DNA of 64,000 nt from Epiperipatus broadwayi (taxonomy: Eukaryota > Onychophora > Udeonychophora > Euonychophora > Peripatidae), in NCBI GenBank assembly GCA_028023455.1, contig JAQFVV010012420.1:3284001-3348000 (forward strand), written 5' to 3'. This document shows, in pieces, positions 13,467 to 24,360 of this stretch; the stretch's first letter is position 1; every line of letters begins with the position of its first letter. Under the pieces are notes generated by a model. The model was not told the DNA's origin and searched no databases. It worked only from the letters and a program-made list of their open reading frames with translations. The position numbers and the translations under genes are program-made.

Positions 13467-13829
13467 ACATATATAAGAAAAGTAGAAATAAACACAAGAC
13501 ATAAATTTTTGTAGATATTTTTCTACATTTCATGAAATAATAATGCATGTAAAAGGTTAAATAACTGATTTTAAATAAAATTTTATTATAAATTAAACTT
13601 TTAAAAAAGTCTGAATAAATATAAATATTGTATTATTATTATGCTGATTTTAAAATTTTAAAAACAAGTATGATATTTTTGAAATTTTTTAATTAATTAA
13701 ATAAAATTTCTATCTATTAGAAATCCCCTAAGTGAAAACATGTATATCACACTTTGACAAAAATTTCAAGCTTGTTTTCAAAAGGGATTAGGGAGATAAA
13801 AAAACAACAACTCTGTTTTCAATCAAGGG

Positions 13830-14360
13830 CTGATAAAAATATCAGCTGCAGTCTGGATTATAATTTTGGTTAGTAAAATTTTTTGAGTAAGTGGCAGCAA
13901 TTAACTGACCATAATAGATAGCTGCAATTTGTTGTTGGCTGTATCAGAGAACTGGCAGAATAGCTATCATGAACTGATGTAGCTGAAGGCAGGACAGTAG
14001 ATCCAGGAGCCTACTATTTTTATTCGCAGGAGTTTGAATTTATATGGAGAAAAATGATCCACTTTGTGTTGAAATTCATAGTCTTAAAGATGGAGAGGAC
14101 TGTTGTTTGCCTGAAATCTAGCAAACCAAGACAGCTGCTTGCCTGGAACAATCGTAGACAGAAGGGAGACCAACTACAGACCAACGTTTTACATGGATTA
14201 TATTTTTCCTGATGATGACTATCATTAAAACCAAATTCACCAAGAAAAATCTTCTAGCTTGCCCAGAGAACCCCAGCTTGCTGAAGTAATAATTATATGT
14301 TTGCTGACGTATCTAAAGGCAGAGAAGCACAGATAATGTATATGCAGCTGGTGGTGAGTA
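13830..14360. other. GC-richer unassigned block
   Basis: This block is clearly less A+T-rich than its flanks and has no long open frame on either strand. It includes a small hairpin (GCTGAT...ATCAGC near 13829) and CCTGATGATGACTATCA at about 14206 followed by TTAAAAC, which resembles a decayed hammerhead core but lacks GAAA. It is most likely an old mobile element of unknown family. Confidence 0.3.
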
Positions 14361-15299
14361 GTGTTATATATGATAATGAAATTTTAAATAATTTCCTTAA
14401 TAAAATGACATTTTTATAACTGATATATATAAAACGATATTAGTTTAAAATCGTTTATTAAAGAAGAAAAAAAAGTTTAAATTTATATTTATAATTTAGG
14501 GGAAAAAAACTTGTAATTAACTGTCAAGAAAAAATTTCCAAAAATCTTTTAGACTATAAAAGAAAAGAGACATTTTAAAATGCGTTGATAATTAATCAGA
14601 ACAGTTACTGGTTGAAAACTGACTATTTTTTTTAAAGAAAACAACAAAACTAATCATCAAAGAGTAAAACTTGTTATCAAAATAACAAATGAAGTTTATA
14701 TACTTTCAATATTGAATCAATTATGAAAATATAATCTTATTATTGTAATAAATTAAAATATGTAATGTCATACACGTGCACACACATGTAAATTTTTAAA
14801 CATTTGTAGTATTTTTTTTATACACAACTGAAAAGTTTAATCATGTATTTATTATTTTATATGACAATTATAATATAAGTCGACTGTACTGCATATTTAT
14901 GTGTGCGCATAAATGTCAATGCTTGTCGAATGACATATATGCAAATTTTAATCACTTTTTGTCATTATTAAATGTCAATTGGAATATATTCATATAATTG
15001 TAAAAATGTGCGGCTGTGTGCATATATGTGTGTGTTATATGTAAACTACCATATAGTAACTTGAATTTTGGATATTAATCACATTTATGTAAATCGCAAT
15101 ATGATAATTTGAAATTTTGTATGGTAATCAAAATCAGAAAGCTTATATGTGTGTAATCTTATTTTTATAGACTTTAATTTCAATTTTTTGTTATTGTTGT
15201 TAATAAATTTGTATTCAATTGTTAAAATTGTTTCCATCGTCTTTCTGTTACAAACAGTAATAGAGCTTATGTTCTCTGAGCTAGATTTGAGCATGGAAT

Positions 15300-15760
15300 G
15301 AATATATAAATGGGGATGTATTTAGTGCTTTTGGGCATCCAGAGATGACAATCATCATCCTGGTTGGTGCAAAAGAGAATACTCTTTAAAGCCTATGCAC
15401 TAAATTTTATTTTAGTTTAGTCTTATTAGAAGTTAAGTTTATAGTTGGCCAGTACAAGTGGCCTGAGCATTGATGATGATCAGCATGTTTTTGTATCCCA
15501 GCATTATTGTTTAGCTTGGATTAGCACTTGAAGTGGTGCATCCAAGTTATGTTTAAATAATTGCCCAAGCTGGCAAAGGCTCAATAGTTAGCCTTGTCTA
15601 CAGGAGACCCATTTCCGATCCAGTCACAAGGTTGACTATTGATTTATATTTTTTATTGTTCAAATCCAGCCACAAGATGGCCTGTCGATTTTATTATGTT
15701 TTATTGTGGATCATTCATGACAATAAATGGTGTTCTGAGTAGTACTCATACTTACTTAGA
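15300..15760 (+). other. GC-richer block, possible SINE-like repeat
   Basis: A block of about 450 bp with balanced composition. It contains GTTCAAATCCAGC near 15659, which looks like a tRNA promoter B box, and ends close to CAATAAATGG. There is no open frame. No convincing A box was placed at the right distance, so a tRNA-derived SINE is only a suggestion. Confidence 0.25.
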
Positions 15761-16081
15761 CTGATTTTTACTTTTTGATAATGCTGGTTGATATATGATT
15801 GATATATAGTTATTTTAGTTACTCTAAGGAGTGACTGGCTGATCTCTCAGAGACTCTAATTTCATGCTCTTTTTAATATATAAAATTTCTTATATATTTT
15901 TTGATTCTTAAAAATTACTTTAATAACTAATTTGATATTTCATTTTTCAATTTATTTGGGGTGGATGATGATTTTCCATTACCCCAGCTTCACCCTTTCC
16001 TATCGCGTTACATATATAGTCTTTACTTATATACTATAAACACCACATTTCACAAGTAGTAAAATATTTATTTATAAATAT

Positions 16082-17075
16082 ACAGAAAAAGAATCAGAAT
16101 TAAAACCAATTCCTTTTTTATGTTGCACTTCAAATATACAATAGTCAATAATATGTTCAAAAATACATATATACAAGCAACAAAGATTACAAATTATAAA
16201 ATTATCATATAAAAGCCTTTTTTGGCAAATTATGTTTTTTGCCCTTTTCAATATATCACCACGATTTAAAGTACATACAGCGACATCTATATCAGTACAT
16301 GAGAGAAGACATATAAACAAATGGATATCCAACAAGATCTATTATGTGATTTTTTTTTTTTTTTTCAATCCTACTACAAAATTACCCTGTTATATATATT
16401 GAATGGATATATATTCACATATATTAATTAATTAACTATCCATTCTTTATCCATTAACCACTTATTATTCAATTTAATGGATGTTTTGTATATATTCATA
16501 CAGTTGTTTTTATTGTACATGATACCCTGTTATATATATTGAATGGATATATATCCACATATATTAATTAATTAACTATCATGTACAATAAAAACAACTG
16601 TATGAATATATACAAAACATCCATTAAGTTGAATAGTAAGTGGTTAATGGATAAAGAATGGATAGTTAATTAATTAATATATGTGGAATTTCTATCCATT
16701 CAATATATATAACAGGGTAATTTTGTATGTATATACAAAACATCCATTAAGTTGAATAATAAGTGGTTAATGGATAAAGAATGGATAGTTAATTAATTAA
16801 TATATGTGGATATATATCCATTCAATATATATAACTGTAATTTTGTAGTAGGATTGAAAAAAAAAAAATTACATAATAGATCTTGTTGGATATCCATTTG
16901 TTTATATGTCTTCTCTCGTGTATTGATATAGATGTCGCTGTATGTACTTTAAATCGGGGGTGATATATTGAAAAGGGCAAAAAACATAATTTGCCGAAAA
17001 AGGCTTTTATATGATAATTTTGTAATTTGTAATCTTTGTTGCTTGTATATATGTATTTTTAAACATTATTGACTA
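16082..17075 (-). mobile_element. 994 bp palindromic element with 14 bp TSD
   Basis: The element is bounded by the direct repeat TTATTTATAAATAT at 16068-16081 and 17076-17089, a 14 bp target-site duplication. Outer arms match in inverted orientation over about 270 bp (from 16140 and back from 17075). The core holds further nested inverted copies of a module containing TTAATGGATAAAGAATGG. One end is ACAGAAAAAGAATCAG, the other GACTATTG-like. A second copy lies at 59699-60258 in the opposite orientation. There is no coding sequence. Long variable TSDs point to target-primed insertion and argue against a cut-and-paste transposase. I do not recognise the family. Confidence 0.75.
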
Positions 17076-17917
17076 TTATTTATAAATATGATTTAAACTT
17101 GTTTATGGACCAACTGAGTCTCAATACATATGTTATAATTCACAATTCAGATTCCTAAAGAATCATATATAACAAACTTGTAAACAATGACTACTTTCTT
17201 ATATTAGTGGCACTTCATTGATCATAAAAAATGGCCACTTTTATCTAAAACCCAGATTCTTAAATAGTAGATGAACTTGAAAGTGTGAAACAAGAATTTT
17301 GTTATTATTAATCAAACCACTTTACTGTTTAACGAACTAGATGAAATTATAATTTTAATATGTCTGTAAATAAATTGTACTATTAGATATATAACATTGA
17401 GTTATATATTGGACATATTACTACAAGATATGGTAATAGATGGGCAGTTGAAATCTTAATATCTGTAAATCTAGTGGACGCCATGTTGAATTTTAAGTAA
17501 TTGAAATGAGATACAATTTGTACAATATCTTCAGGATTAATTCATGAAATGTAAAGTATTATTTCTTGTCAAAAAGAGCAAGTATTAAGGAATGTCATAA
17601 AGCAGAGAAAATAAAACTAACATTCTTCCGGATTGCATGATTCAAAGCTGAGTTTTAAACATCATTAAAGTCAATTAAATTGATAATTATTTGCATTAGG
17701 CTATAGTATTTTAAAGTTCTGTAAATTAATAATAGTCCATATTTCAATTTTTAAGATTTATTTTAAATCAATTGATATTTGTCATAATGTTTTTCAGAGG
17801 ATCATTTTGTCTCATGATTTTTTTTTTTTTCATTTAATTATAATGAAAATAAGTAAATAAGCATTTATTTTTTTAATTTTTTTTTATTTTTTTATTTTAT
17901 ATGATGCTATGCATACA

Positions 17918-17999
17918 ATTATATTACATTCAAAGATAACATTCGCAGAAGACGCATGCACAATTAGCTTGAAAGGCTGATCTTTGAATGTAATATAAT
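17918..17999. repeat. 20 bp perfect inverted repeat
   Basis: The 20 bp arm at 17918-17937 (starting ATTATATTACATTC) is exactly complementary to 17980-17999, around a 42 nt loop of balanced composition. It has no recognised family. It may be the edge of another fold-back element, since a second fold-back starts 40 bp downstream. Confidence 0.75.
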
Positions 18000-18040
18000 G
18001 AAAATAGTAAATGTATCATTATTTTAGAATCTAAGGATCT

Positions 18041-18278
18041 TAGTTGTATTTTTATAGTGGCCTATTTCCATCATCTAATATGTGTTTTGAATGTCTTTAG
18101 AAAAGTTTAATTTTATTTAAATATTCCAAATACATTCAACTGTTAAGTAATATCACAGCAACAAGTTAGTATATGCTCCAACTGTTAGTAAGGAATATTT
18201 AAATAAAATTAAACTTTGCTAAAGACATTCAACACACATATTAGATGATGGAAATAGTTCAATATAAAAATACAACTA
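18041..18278. repeat. Fold-back repeat, 87 bp arms
   Basis: Arms 18041-18127 and 18192-18278 are near-complementary around a 64 nt loop. The outer 43 bp, containing TTAGATGATGGAAATAG, recurs alone at 50684-50726. It therefore belongs to a dispersed family and is not unique local DNA. It lies immediately beside the Penelope-like copies and could be terminal sequence of that element. Confidence 0.7.
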
Positions 18279-18456
18279 GAACACCATCATTACAAACCTT
18301 CAGGAAAGCACTAAGGATGTTAGCATTTTTTTTTTTTCAAATGTTTTATGAAAATTAATTGTAAGATTTAAGTGGGTAATGAAGGAATATTTTTTTGCTC
18401 AAGGAAAATATAGTATTACCAAAATCTCATTACCAGTTTCTGGAAAAAGGATCTAA

Positions 18457-20920
18457 TAATGTAGATAAATTATTTTTTTGGGTTAAACTGTGTATTATTT
18501 TCCATTACATACTGATATTTTGATGAACTAGCAACCGCCATTGTCAAGGTTAACTTTTGAAAAAAAAAAATCGTTAGATCTCAAACAGTAACGTGACTGA
18601 ATGCGAGATGATAAATGAGAATTAGCTTAAAGTAGTTTAGCATTCAAAATGTGAGGATTATCAAAATATTTATTTCTCTTAGTTTTTTCACCTATTAATT
18701 TTAAGTTAATATTAGAAGACAGAGATAAAATGAGAGGTTTCCACATAGCTGGAATAAGTTGAGCTTCATCAGCCCTATTAAACCAGTAGATCTCTTTAAT
18801 ATTTCAATTGATTGTCTCATGGTTCTTAAATCATACCTATTTTCGCATTGTCAAAATCAGGTATGTGACCAATTTCTAAAAAATGGGATGTAAAAACTGA
18901 TGTGTTAATTTTCTGATTAAAAGCATTTTTATGTTCCTTTATTCTGACATTTATTTATCTATTAGACTGGCCTACATAGCTTCTTGAGCATTGCAAACAT
19001 GGAGTTTCATAAACCCCCTGGTGTTCCAAAAATAATCTGTCTTTAGGTTTATGTGAAAAAATTGCCAATTTTCTTTGTCAGTAGAAAAAGTAGTCTTTAT
19101 ATTAAAACAAGATAGTCTTCTACTGATCTTATCAGTAACTCCCTTAATATAAGGTAAAACCATTCTATAATAAGATGAATTGTCAATTCTATCCACTTTT
19201 TCCCCTTTAGCATCAGTGCTATGTAAAGCCTTACATATGATGTTTTTATTATAATCATTAGAAAGTAGAATATTTTTTGTAAGTTCTATTTCTTGAGCAA
19301 GATGATCTTTATCAGACAAACTATTAGCTCTAGTCAAAAGATTTTTTGCTACAGAAAATATTTGAGCAGGGTGATAAGAATTAAAATTAAGATACCTATT
19401 TGGATGGGTGGATTTTCTGTAAACTGATATTGTAAAGGTTTCATCACATTTTCTTGTAATTAAAGCATCTAGAAAAGAAAGGGATTTATTATTTTCCACT
19501 TTCATAGTAAATTTAATATAGGATGCCAATTATTTAGAAGAACAAGAAAAGAATTTAAGGCATCAATGCCATGAGGCCATACAACAAATGTATCATCCAC
19601 ATATCATAGCCAAATAGGTTTCATAGTAGCTGCATTTAATACTTGACTTTCAAAATTATCCATGAAAAGATCAATTACAGGTGACAATGGAGATCCCATA
19701 GAAAGTCCTTTAAACTTTTGAGAATCATGAATAAAAAATGTATTTTCAAGGCAATGCTTCACTATTGGAATAATAAAATCAGGCAAATCATTGTGTTGAG
19801 CTATTATAAATAATGCTTCTTCAACAGGAATATTAGTAAACATAGAAGAAACATCAGAATTAAACAATAAATCAGTTCTAGTTAGTTTTAAGTTTTTAAT
19901 TATAGAAATAAAATGACTTAAATTTTTAATTCTTGATGGAATCTTGTCTGTCAATGGTTGTAAGCACTGGGCTAAATATTGAGCCAAAGCATGTGTGGGA
20001 GACCTATAGCACACACAATAGGACACAATGGTATCTCAGGCTTATGAATTTTAGGCAAACCATAAAATTTAGGATATAATGAAGAATCTTCTCTTGGAGA
20101 AATTTTAATTTTCATATCTTCATCTATAGTAGAATGTTTGATTAGACATTTTGTCTTTCTAAATATGTCAGAGGATCTCTAAGAATCTTTTTATAAGTTC
20201 CATCATTTAATAAATTTAAAATTTTATTATTATAATCTAAACGATTAAGTACAATAGTCGAATTACTTTTATCTGCTGTAATATAATTTTCTACTTCTTT
20301 CTTTTCCTATGTATTGATTTGTACTTAACATATATCATTTACACCTTTCTTAAACACTTTCTGTCCTGCAGTCATCATCAGAGCTGTTAGTTTGATATAA
20401 ATTTGATATAAATAAAAATATTGATAAAGTATTTAAAAAAGATGTAAATGGTATGATCTCCTGGAAACAACAATAGAATCATCTTTTTTTAAATTTTGAA
20501 GTGCAACAAATTCTCCTTTAGATAAATTTCTTTTTGGTGGTTTCATATTTTTTAAGACATTACAAACCTCAAACCTAATAAGATCAGCCATGTGTAAGTT
20601 CATATTTTTTAAAGAAGACTATATTGCATAGAATATTTTCAACTGGAACACATTTAGGAGTTAGTGCATAATTAAAACCTTTCTCCAACAGGGAAATGTC
20701 ATTTGAAGAAAGTTGACGATTGGATAAATTCTTTACAACATGTAAATCATTCACAGTATTTTTAGTAAATTGTTTTTCCTTTTCAATTATTAATAAAGCT
20801 AGTTTCTTTTTTTGTTTAAATTCTGAATCTTTAATAGAACAAAAATAAACAGTGTTATCAAAAATAGATCAAAGAACAGAGTAAATAATATTGCCTAACG
20901 CTATATGTTCCCTCAGTAAA
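18457..20920 (-). mobile_element. Penelope-like element, decayed, with GIY-YIG
   Basis: Reading the minus strand from about 20900 down: an N-terminal region, GLPKIHKPEIPLCPIV near 20040, SDVSSMFTNIPVEEA (RT motif A), GLSMGSPLSPV (RT motif 4), then YVDD at 19592-19603 (catalytic), a TFVVWPHG tract, SLSFLDALITRK, and finally GVYETPCLQC then SRSYVGQSN (19010-18965), the GIY-YIG endonuclease signature, followed by NVRIKEHKNAFNQK. This order is specific to Penelope-like retroelements. A TGA at 19604-19606 replaces the arginine usual before YVDD (CGA to TGA), and there is a frameshift near 19530. It is non-functional. Its 3' part is repeated in inverted orientation at 21010-21895. Confidence 0.9.
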
Positions 20921-21009
20921 AAATAATTTAACTTCTTCCTTGTATCTTGAACAAAAGAAATCAAAATCTTCCTACTCACCACCTATAGAGTGTTTTTTAT
21001 TTTAAAAAA

Positions 21010-21895
21010 AAGTTGACTAGAGCTTATAGTTTCTCTGATAAACATTATCTTGCTCAAGAAATAGAACTTACAAAAAATATTCTACTTTCTAATGATTATA
21101 ATAGAAACATAATATGTTAAGGCTTTACATAACATTGATTCTAAAGGGGGAAAAAAGTATAGAATTGACAATTCATCTTATAATAGAGTGATTTTACCTT
21201 ATATTAAGAGAGTTACTGATAAGATCAGTAGAAGACTATCTTGTTTTAGTATAAAGATTACTTTTTCTATTGGCAAGAAAATTGGTGATTTTTTACATAA
21301 ACCTAAAGACAGATTATTTTTGGAACACTAGGGGGTTTATGAAATTCCATGTTTGCAGTACTCAAGAAGCTATGTAGACCAGTCTAATAGGTGAATAAAT
21401 ATCAGAATTAAGAGTATAAAAATGCTTTTAATCAGAAAATTAACACATCAGTTTTTACATCCCATTTTTTAGAAATTGGTCACATACCTGATTTTGACAA
21501 TGCGAAAATACTTGCTAATTTGGAAAGGTATGATTTAAGATCCATGAGAGAGTCAATTGAAATATTAAAGAAGCCTACTGGTTTAAATAGGGCTGATGAA
21601 GCTCAATGTATTCTAGCTATGTGGAAACCTCATTTTATCTCTGTCTTCTAATATTAACTTAAAATTAATAGGTGAAAAACTGAGAGAAATAAACATTTTG
21701 ATAAGCCTCTTATTTTGAATGCTAAACTACTTTAAGCTGAATCTCATTTCTCATCATGCATTCAGTCACATTACTGTTTGAGATGTAACAATTTTTTTTT
21801 CTCAAAAGTTAATGTCGACAATGGCAGGTGCTAGTTCATTGAAATATCAGTATGTAATGGAAAACAATACCCCCAAAAAATAATTTATCTACATA
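21010..21895 (+). mobile_element. Penelope-like element, 3' part, inverted copy
   Basis: This is a + strand partial copy of the element at 18457-20920, covering its C-terminal half and 3' flank. Visible are LAQEIELTKNILLSNDYN, a GIY-YIG block (GVYEIPCLQ, then SRSYVDQSN with G to D in the YVG motif), ESIEILKKPTGLNRADEAQ, and non-coding sequence to about 21895. Stops and shifts interrupt it. Head-to-head partial copies are a known habit of Penelope-like elements. Together the two copies form an inverted repeat with arms of about 880 bp. Confidence 0.85.
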
Positions 21896-22278
21896 ATTCA
21901 ATCATGAAAACATCAAATATAATAAGATCTAATAATGTTTGTAAATTTGCTTTCTATTTTATACAGATACTTTCATGCTAAAATATTATAGAGATCATAT
22001 ACTTAGTTAACCAGTTTCAAACTTGGATATGTAGAAAAATAATTCAATAATATCCAAAAGAAAAATCTTAAATCTGCATGTAACTTGAAAAAAATTTCAA
22101 GCTTCATTACCCTTGATTCATATCCCAAGCAAATGTAGCAACCATTACTTCAAAAGATTTCAGACAAAAAAATGATTTTAATTTTATTCCGTGTCACTGT
22201 AAAACTTCTAAAAGTGGAAAAATGAATTGAATTTTAATTTGAAAAATGAAATTATATATTTCACAAACATGAAGGCTT

Positions 22279-22525
22279 ATATATCACTTATAATACTTCA
22301 CTCATATACACTTTAATGCAAATAATTTTCTTAACCTTCTTTATTTTCTTACAGTTACGATTGTCCAGCAGTCTTCATCAGAGCTACAAGATTTGAACAA
22401 TACAAATACAAATCTTGTAGCTCTGACGATGACTGCTGGACAGTCGAAACTGTAAGAAAATAAAGAAGGTTAAGAAAATTACTTGCGTTAAAGTGTATAT
22501 GAGTGAAGTATTATAAGTGATATAT
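22279..22525. repeat. 247 bp hairpin with hammerhead-like cores
   Basis: Arms 22279-22395 and 22409-22525 (117 bp each) are almost fully complementary around a 13 nt loop. Both arms carry a hammerhead-like box: CTGATGA on the minus strand at 22375-22381 and CTGACGA on the plus strand at 22423-22429. The same box (CTGATGA, minus, 20375-20381) lies inside the Penelope-like element 2 kb upstream, in similar context. The hairpin is therefore likely a head-to-head junction of Penelope-derived terminal sequence. Confidence 0.75.
22418..22452 (+). ncRNA. Hammerhead-like core, Penelope-linked
   Basis: The strand reads CTGACGA (22423-22429), T, then a 5 bp stem GACTG/CAGTC around CTGGA, then GAAAC (22446-22450). 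Both conserved boxes of a hammerhead are present, but there is one extra unpaired base before stem II, and I could not find a convincing stem III with a TH cleavage site or a stem I. It may be a decayed ribozyme. The minus-strand version in the other arm reads CTGATGA with GTAAC. Confidence 0.35.
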
Positions 22526-23064
22526 ATGATTATATGAAGATATGCAAAGAAAGTGAAGGAGAAGAATAACATGAAGACTTGAATAAAATTTTCATAAGTA
22601 TTTAAGCCTTGATATTAAGATTTTTAATATTATTAGAGATGATTTCTAAGAGCAAATAAATAAGTGGCAATATATTCTGTTCTGCTGGGGCTGAGATTGT
22701 GAAGCCAATGCTTCTTCAATATTATACTATCTCTCTTCTCTGTTGATTTGTTCCAAAGAAAAGATTGTGATCATTCATTTAGCATAAAATAGAATTGGAC
22801 ATCCAGTTAAGATAATTACTTATTTATTGACCAGTATTGAATGGCTGGCTGGATTAAATATGAACTTAATATCTAAGATAATCTTATGCATATTTGACAA
22901 TTTATAGCTTTCTAAATTTTTCCGAATCTACTTGGAAATAGAACATTAAAATATGGTAGTCTTGTGTAAATTGTTAAATGTTTATATATTTTGTTTTATT
23001 TTTTAGCAAATTTTATTTTTGGGAATTTTTTAAATTTATATAAATATTTATATATATTTTCTAG

Positions 23065-23113
23065 TGATCGTGCCATTAATACTGAATCATTCAATAAAGA
23101 AGATGGTCAAAAA
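23065..23113 (+). CDS. CABIN1: CABIN1 exon d
   Basis: A 49 nt exon, phase 2 to phase 0, acceptor TTTTCTAG and donor GTTAGT. It encodes the second part of a cysteine codon, then DRAINTESFNKEDGQK. The segment FRY-C-DRAI, formed with exon c, parallels the human CABIN1 stretch that contains KCDMSI. It is short and poorly conserved but required to keep the frame between exons c and e. The donor GTTAGT is less canonical than the others. Confidence 0.78.
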
Positions 23114-23473
23114 GTTAGTATATTTTTAACAATTTTGTATTGCAGAAATTTTTTTTACTTATTTTTGTTAGTAGTGATATCTTTTTTCCAACTCTAGAAA
23201 TTATAAAATAAATAGTGAGTTGGCTTACATTTCTGCCAGAAGGGGACCAAAATGTCAGAAAATGGTTGTGGATCCTTATGTTTTTTTTTTACTGCTACTA
23301 CTTTGTGGCTATTAGAATTAAAGAAAGATGTCAATACAATCTAATAACATAAATTGACAAAATCAGATATATTTATTTTATTACACAATTTATTACTATA
23401 ATATAGAATATGTTACCATTACCTTAATTTTATTGTTATTCTGGCAGAAATTTGATTTCCAATTTTTTTTTAG

Positions 23474-23574
23474 TTTATTGAAGAAGCTTTGGAGATGCGT
23501 GAAGTGAAGAAAGAACTTTCTAAGCCTCTACCAAAACCTGCTCTTTCATTCAAAAAACCTTTGAAAAGTTTAAG
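23474..23574 (+). CDS. CABIN1: CABIN1 exon e
   Basis: A 101 nt exon, phase 0 to phase 2, acceptor TTTTTTTAG, donor GTGATT. It encodes FIEEALEMREVKKELSKPLP then KPALSFKKPLKSLR. The EEALEMR start corresponds to the human DEALGLRKKRQ region, which leads into the WKCLGE block of the next exon. The basic, proline-rich tail is typical of the linker here. The intron before it is only 360 bp and holds nothing else. Confidence 0.85.
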
Positions 23575-23740
23575 GTGATTGAAATGTTATTTATTTTAAT
23601 GATTGTAATATAAGACTATAGATATATATGGTGTCTATATATTACAAGGGATTTGAACTCAGACTTTCAAACTCCCTACTCTATCCACTCCATCTTATAT
23701 AACCAATATACATGCCCACATACATGTGAAAAAAATACAT

Positions 23741-23800
23741 GATCTTCAATATACATATTTCATGCTGAATCAGCATTCACCATTTTGTCCACATCATCGC
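23741..23800 (-). ncRNA. Hammerhead ribozyme remnant, family B, left arm
   Basis: On the minus strand: a stem II of ATGCTG/CAGCAT around ATT (perfect 6 bp), GAAA (23761-23758), a stem III of ATA/TAT around TG, and A at 23750 as the cleavage position. The first core box reads ATGGTGA and not CTGATGA (23783-23777), with two core changes, so this copy should be inactive. Stem II here begins with a Watson-Crick A-U pair beside the core, unlike the other family copies. Confidence 0.5.
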
Positions 23801-24305
23801 CTACATACATATACAATCAGTGCTCAGATTATTCTAAGTTAGCAAATTTTCAAACTTTAATGGCCTGGCTTCAATCTTTTCCACCCTCCAACCCTTCAGC
23901 CAACCACATCATTGACAATCTGATTATGGAATGTTCAAAGCTCTTGTTGATGCTAATCTTAATGTCATACCCATGTTAACTTTAAATCACTCCGATCCCT
24001 CACATATAGGACCTTAATATTTCCATTTAAATACATATTCAGCGTGTGTTCTGCCCATCCCTTTTCTGTATATTTAAATGGACATATTAAAATACTATAC
24101 ATGAGGGTTTAGAGTGTCTTAAGATCAACATGGGTATGATAATAAGGTTGGCATCAACAAGGGCTTTGAGTATTCCATCATCAGATTTTCAATGATATAA
24201 ATAACTGAAGAGTTGGAGAAGATTGAAGCTGTCCATTAAAGTTTGAAAATTTGCTATCCTAATATAAACTGAACACTGATTATATATATATATGTGGAAG
24301 ATGAT

Positions 24306-24360
24306 GATCTGGACCAACTTATGAGTGCTGATTCAGCATAAAATATATATATTAGAGATC
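24306..24360 (+). ncRNA. Hammerhead ribozyme remnant, family B, right arm
   Basis: Stem I inner strand CCAA (24314-24317) precedes CTTATGA (24318-24324; G5 changed to T). Stem II is GTGCTG/CAGCAT around ATT, and the second box reads AAAA where GAAA is expected (24340-24343). Stem III is weak (TA repeats). It is recognisable from the paired layout and from its copy in the other arm, but two core bases are lost, so it is presumed dead. Confidence 0.5.

Larger units (their letters stand above)
8280..23064 (+). other. CABIN1: 14.8 kb CABIN1 intron rich in retroelements
   Basis: The largest intron in the window, GT-AG. Annotated elements are at 11950-12190, 12893-13166, 16082-17075, 17918-18278, 18457-21895 and 22279-22525. 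The unassigned stretches are 8280-11949 (A+T-rich, nothing recognised), 13167-13830 (A+T-rich with a TG run near 13450), 13830-14360 and 15300-15760 (GC-richer, listed separately), 14360-15300 (nothing seen) and 22526-23064 (a short GC-richer patch near 22680, otherwise nothing). Confidence 0.6.

Noticed and set aside
14206-14232. CCTGATGATGACTATCA as hammerhead core
   Set aside because: It has a small stem II but TTAAAAC where GAAAC is expected, no stem I or III, and no second copy.
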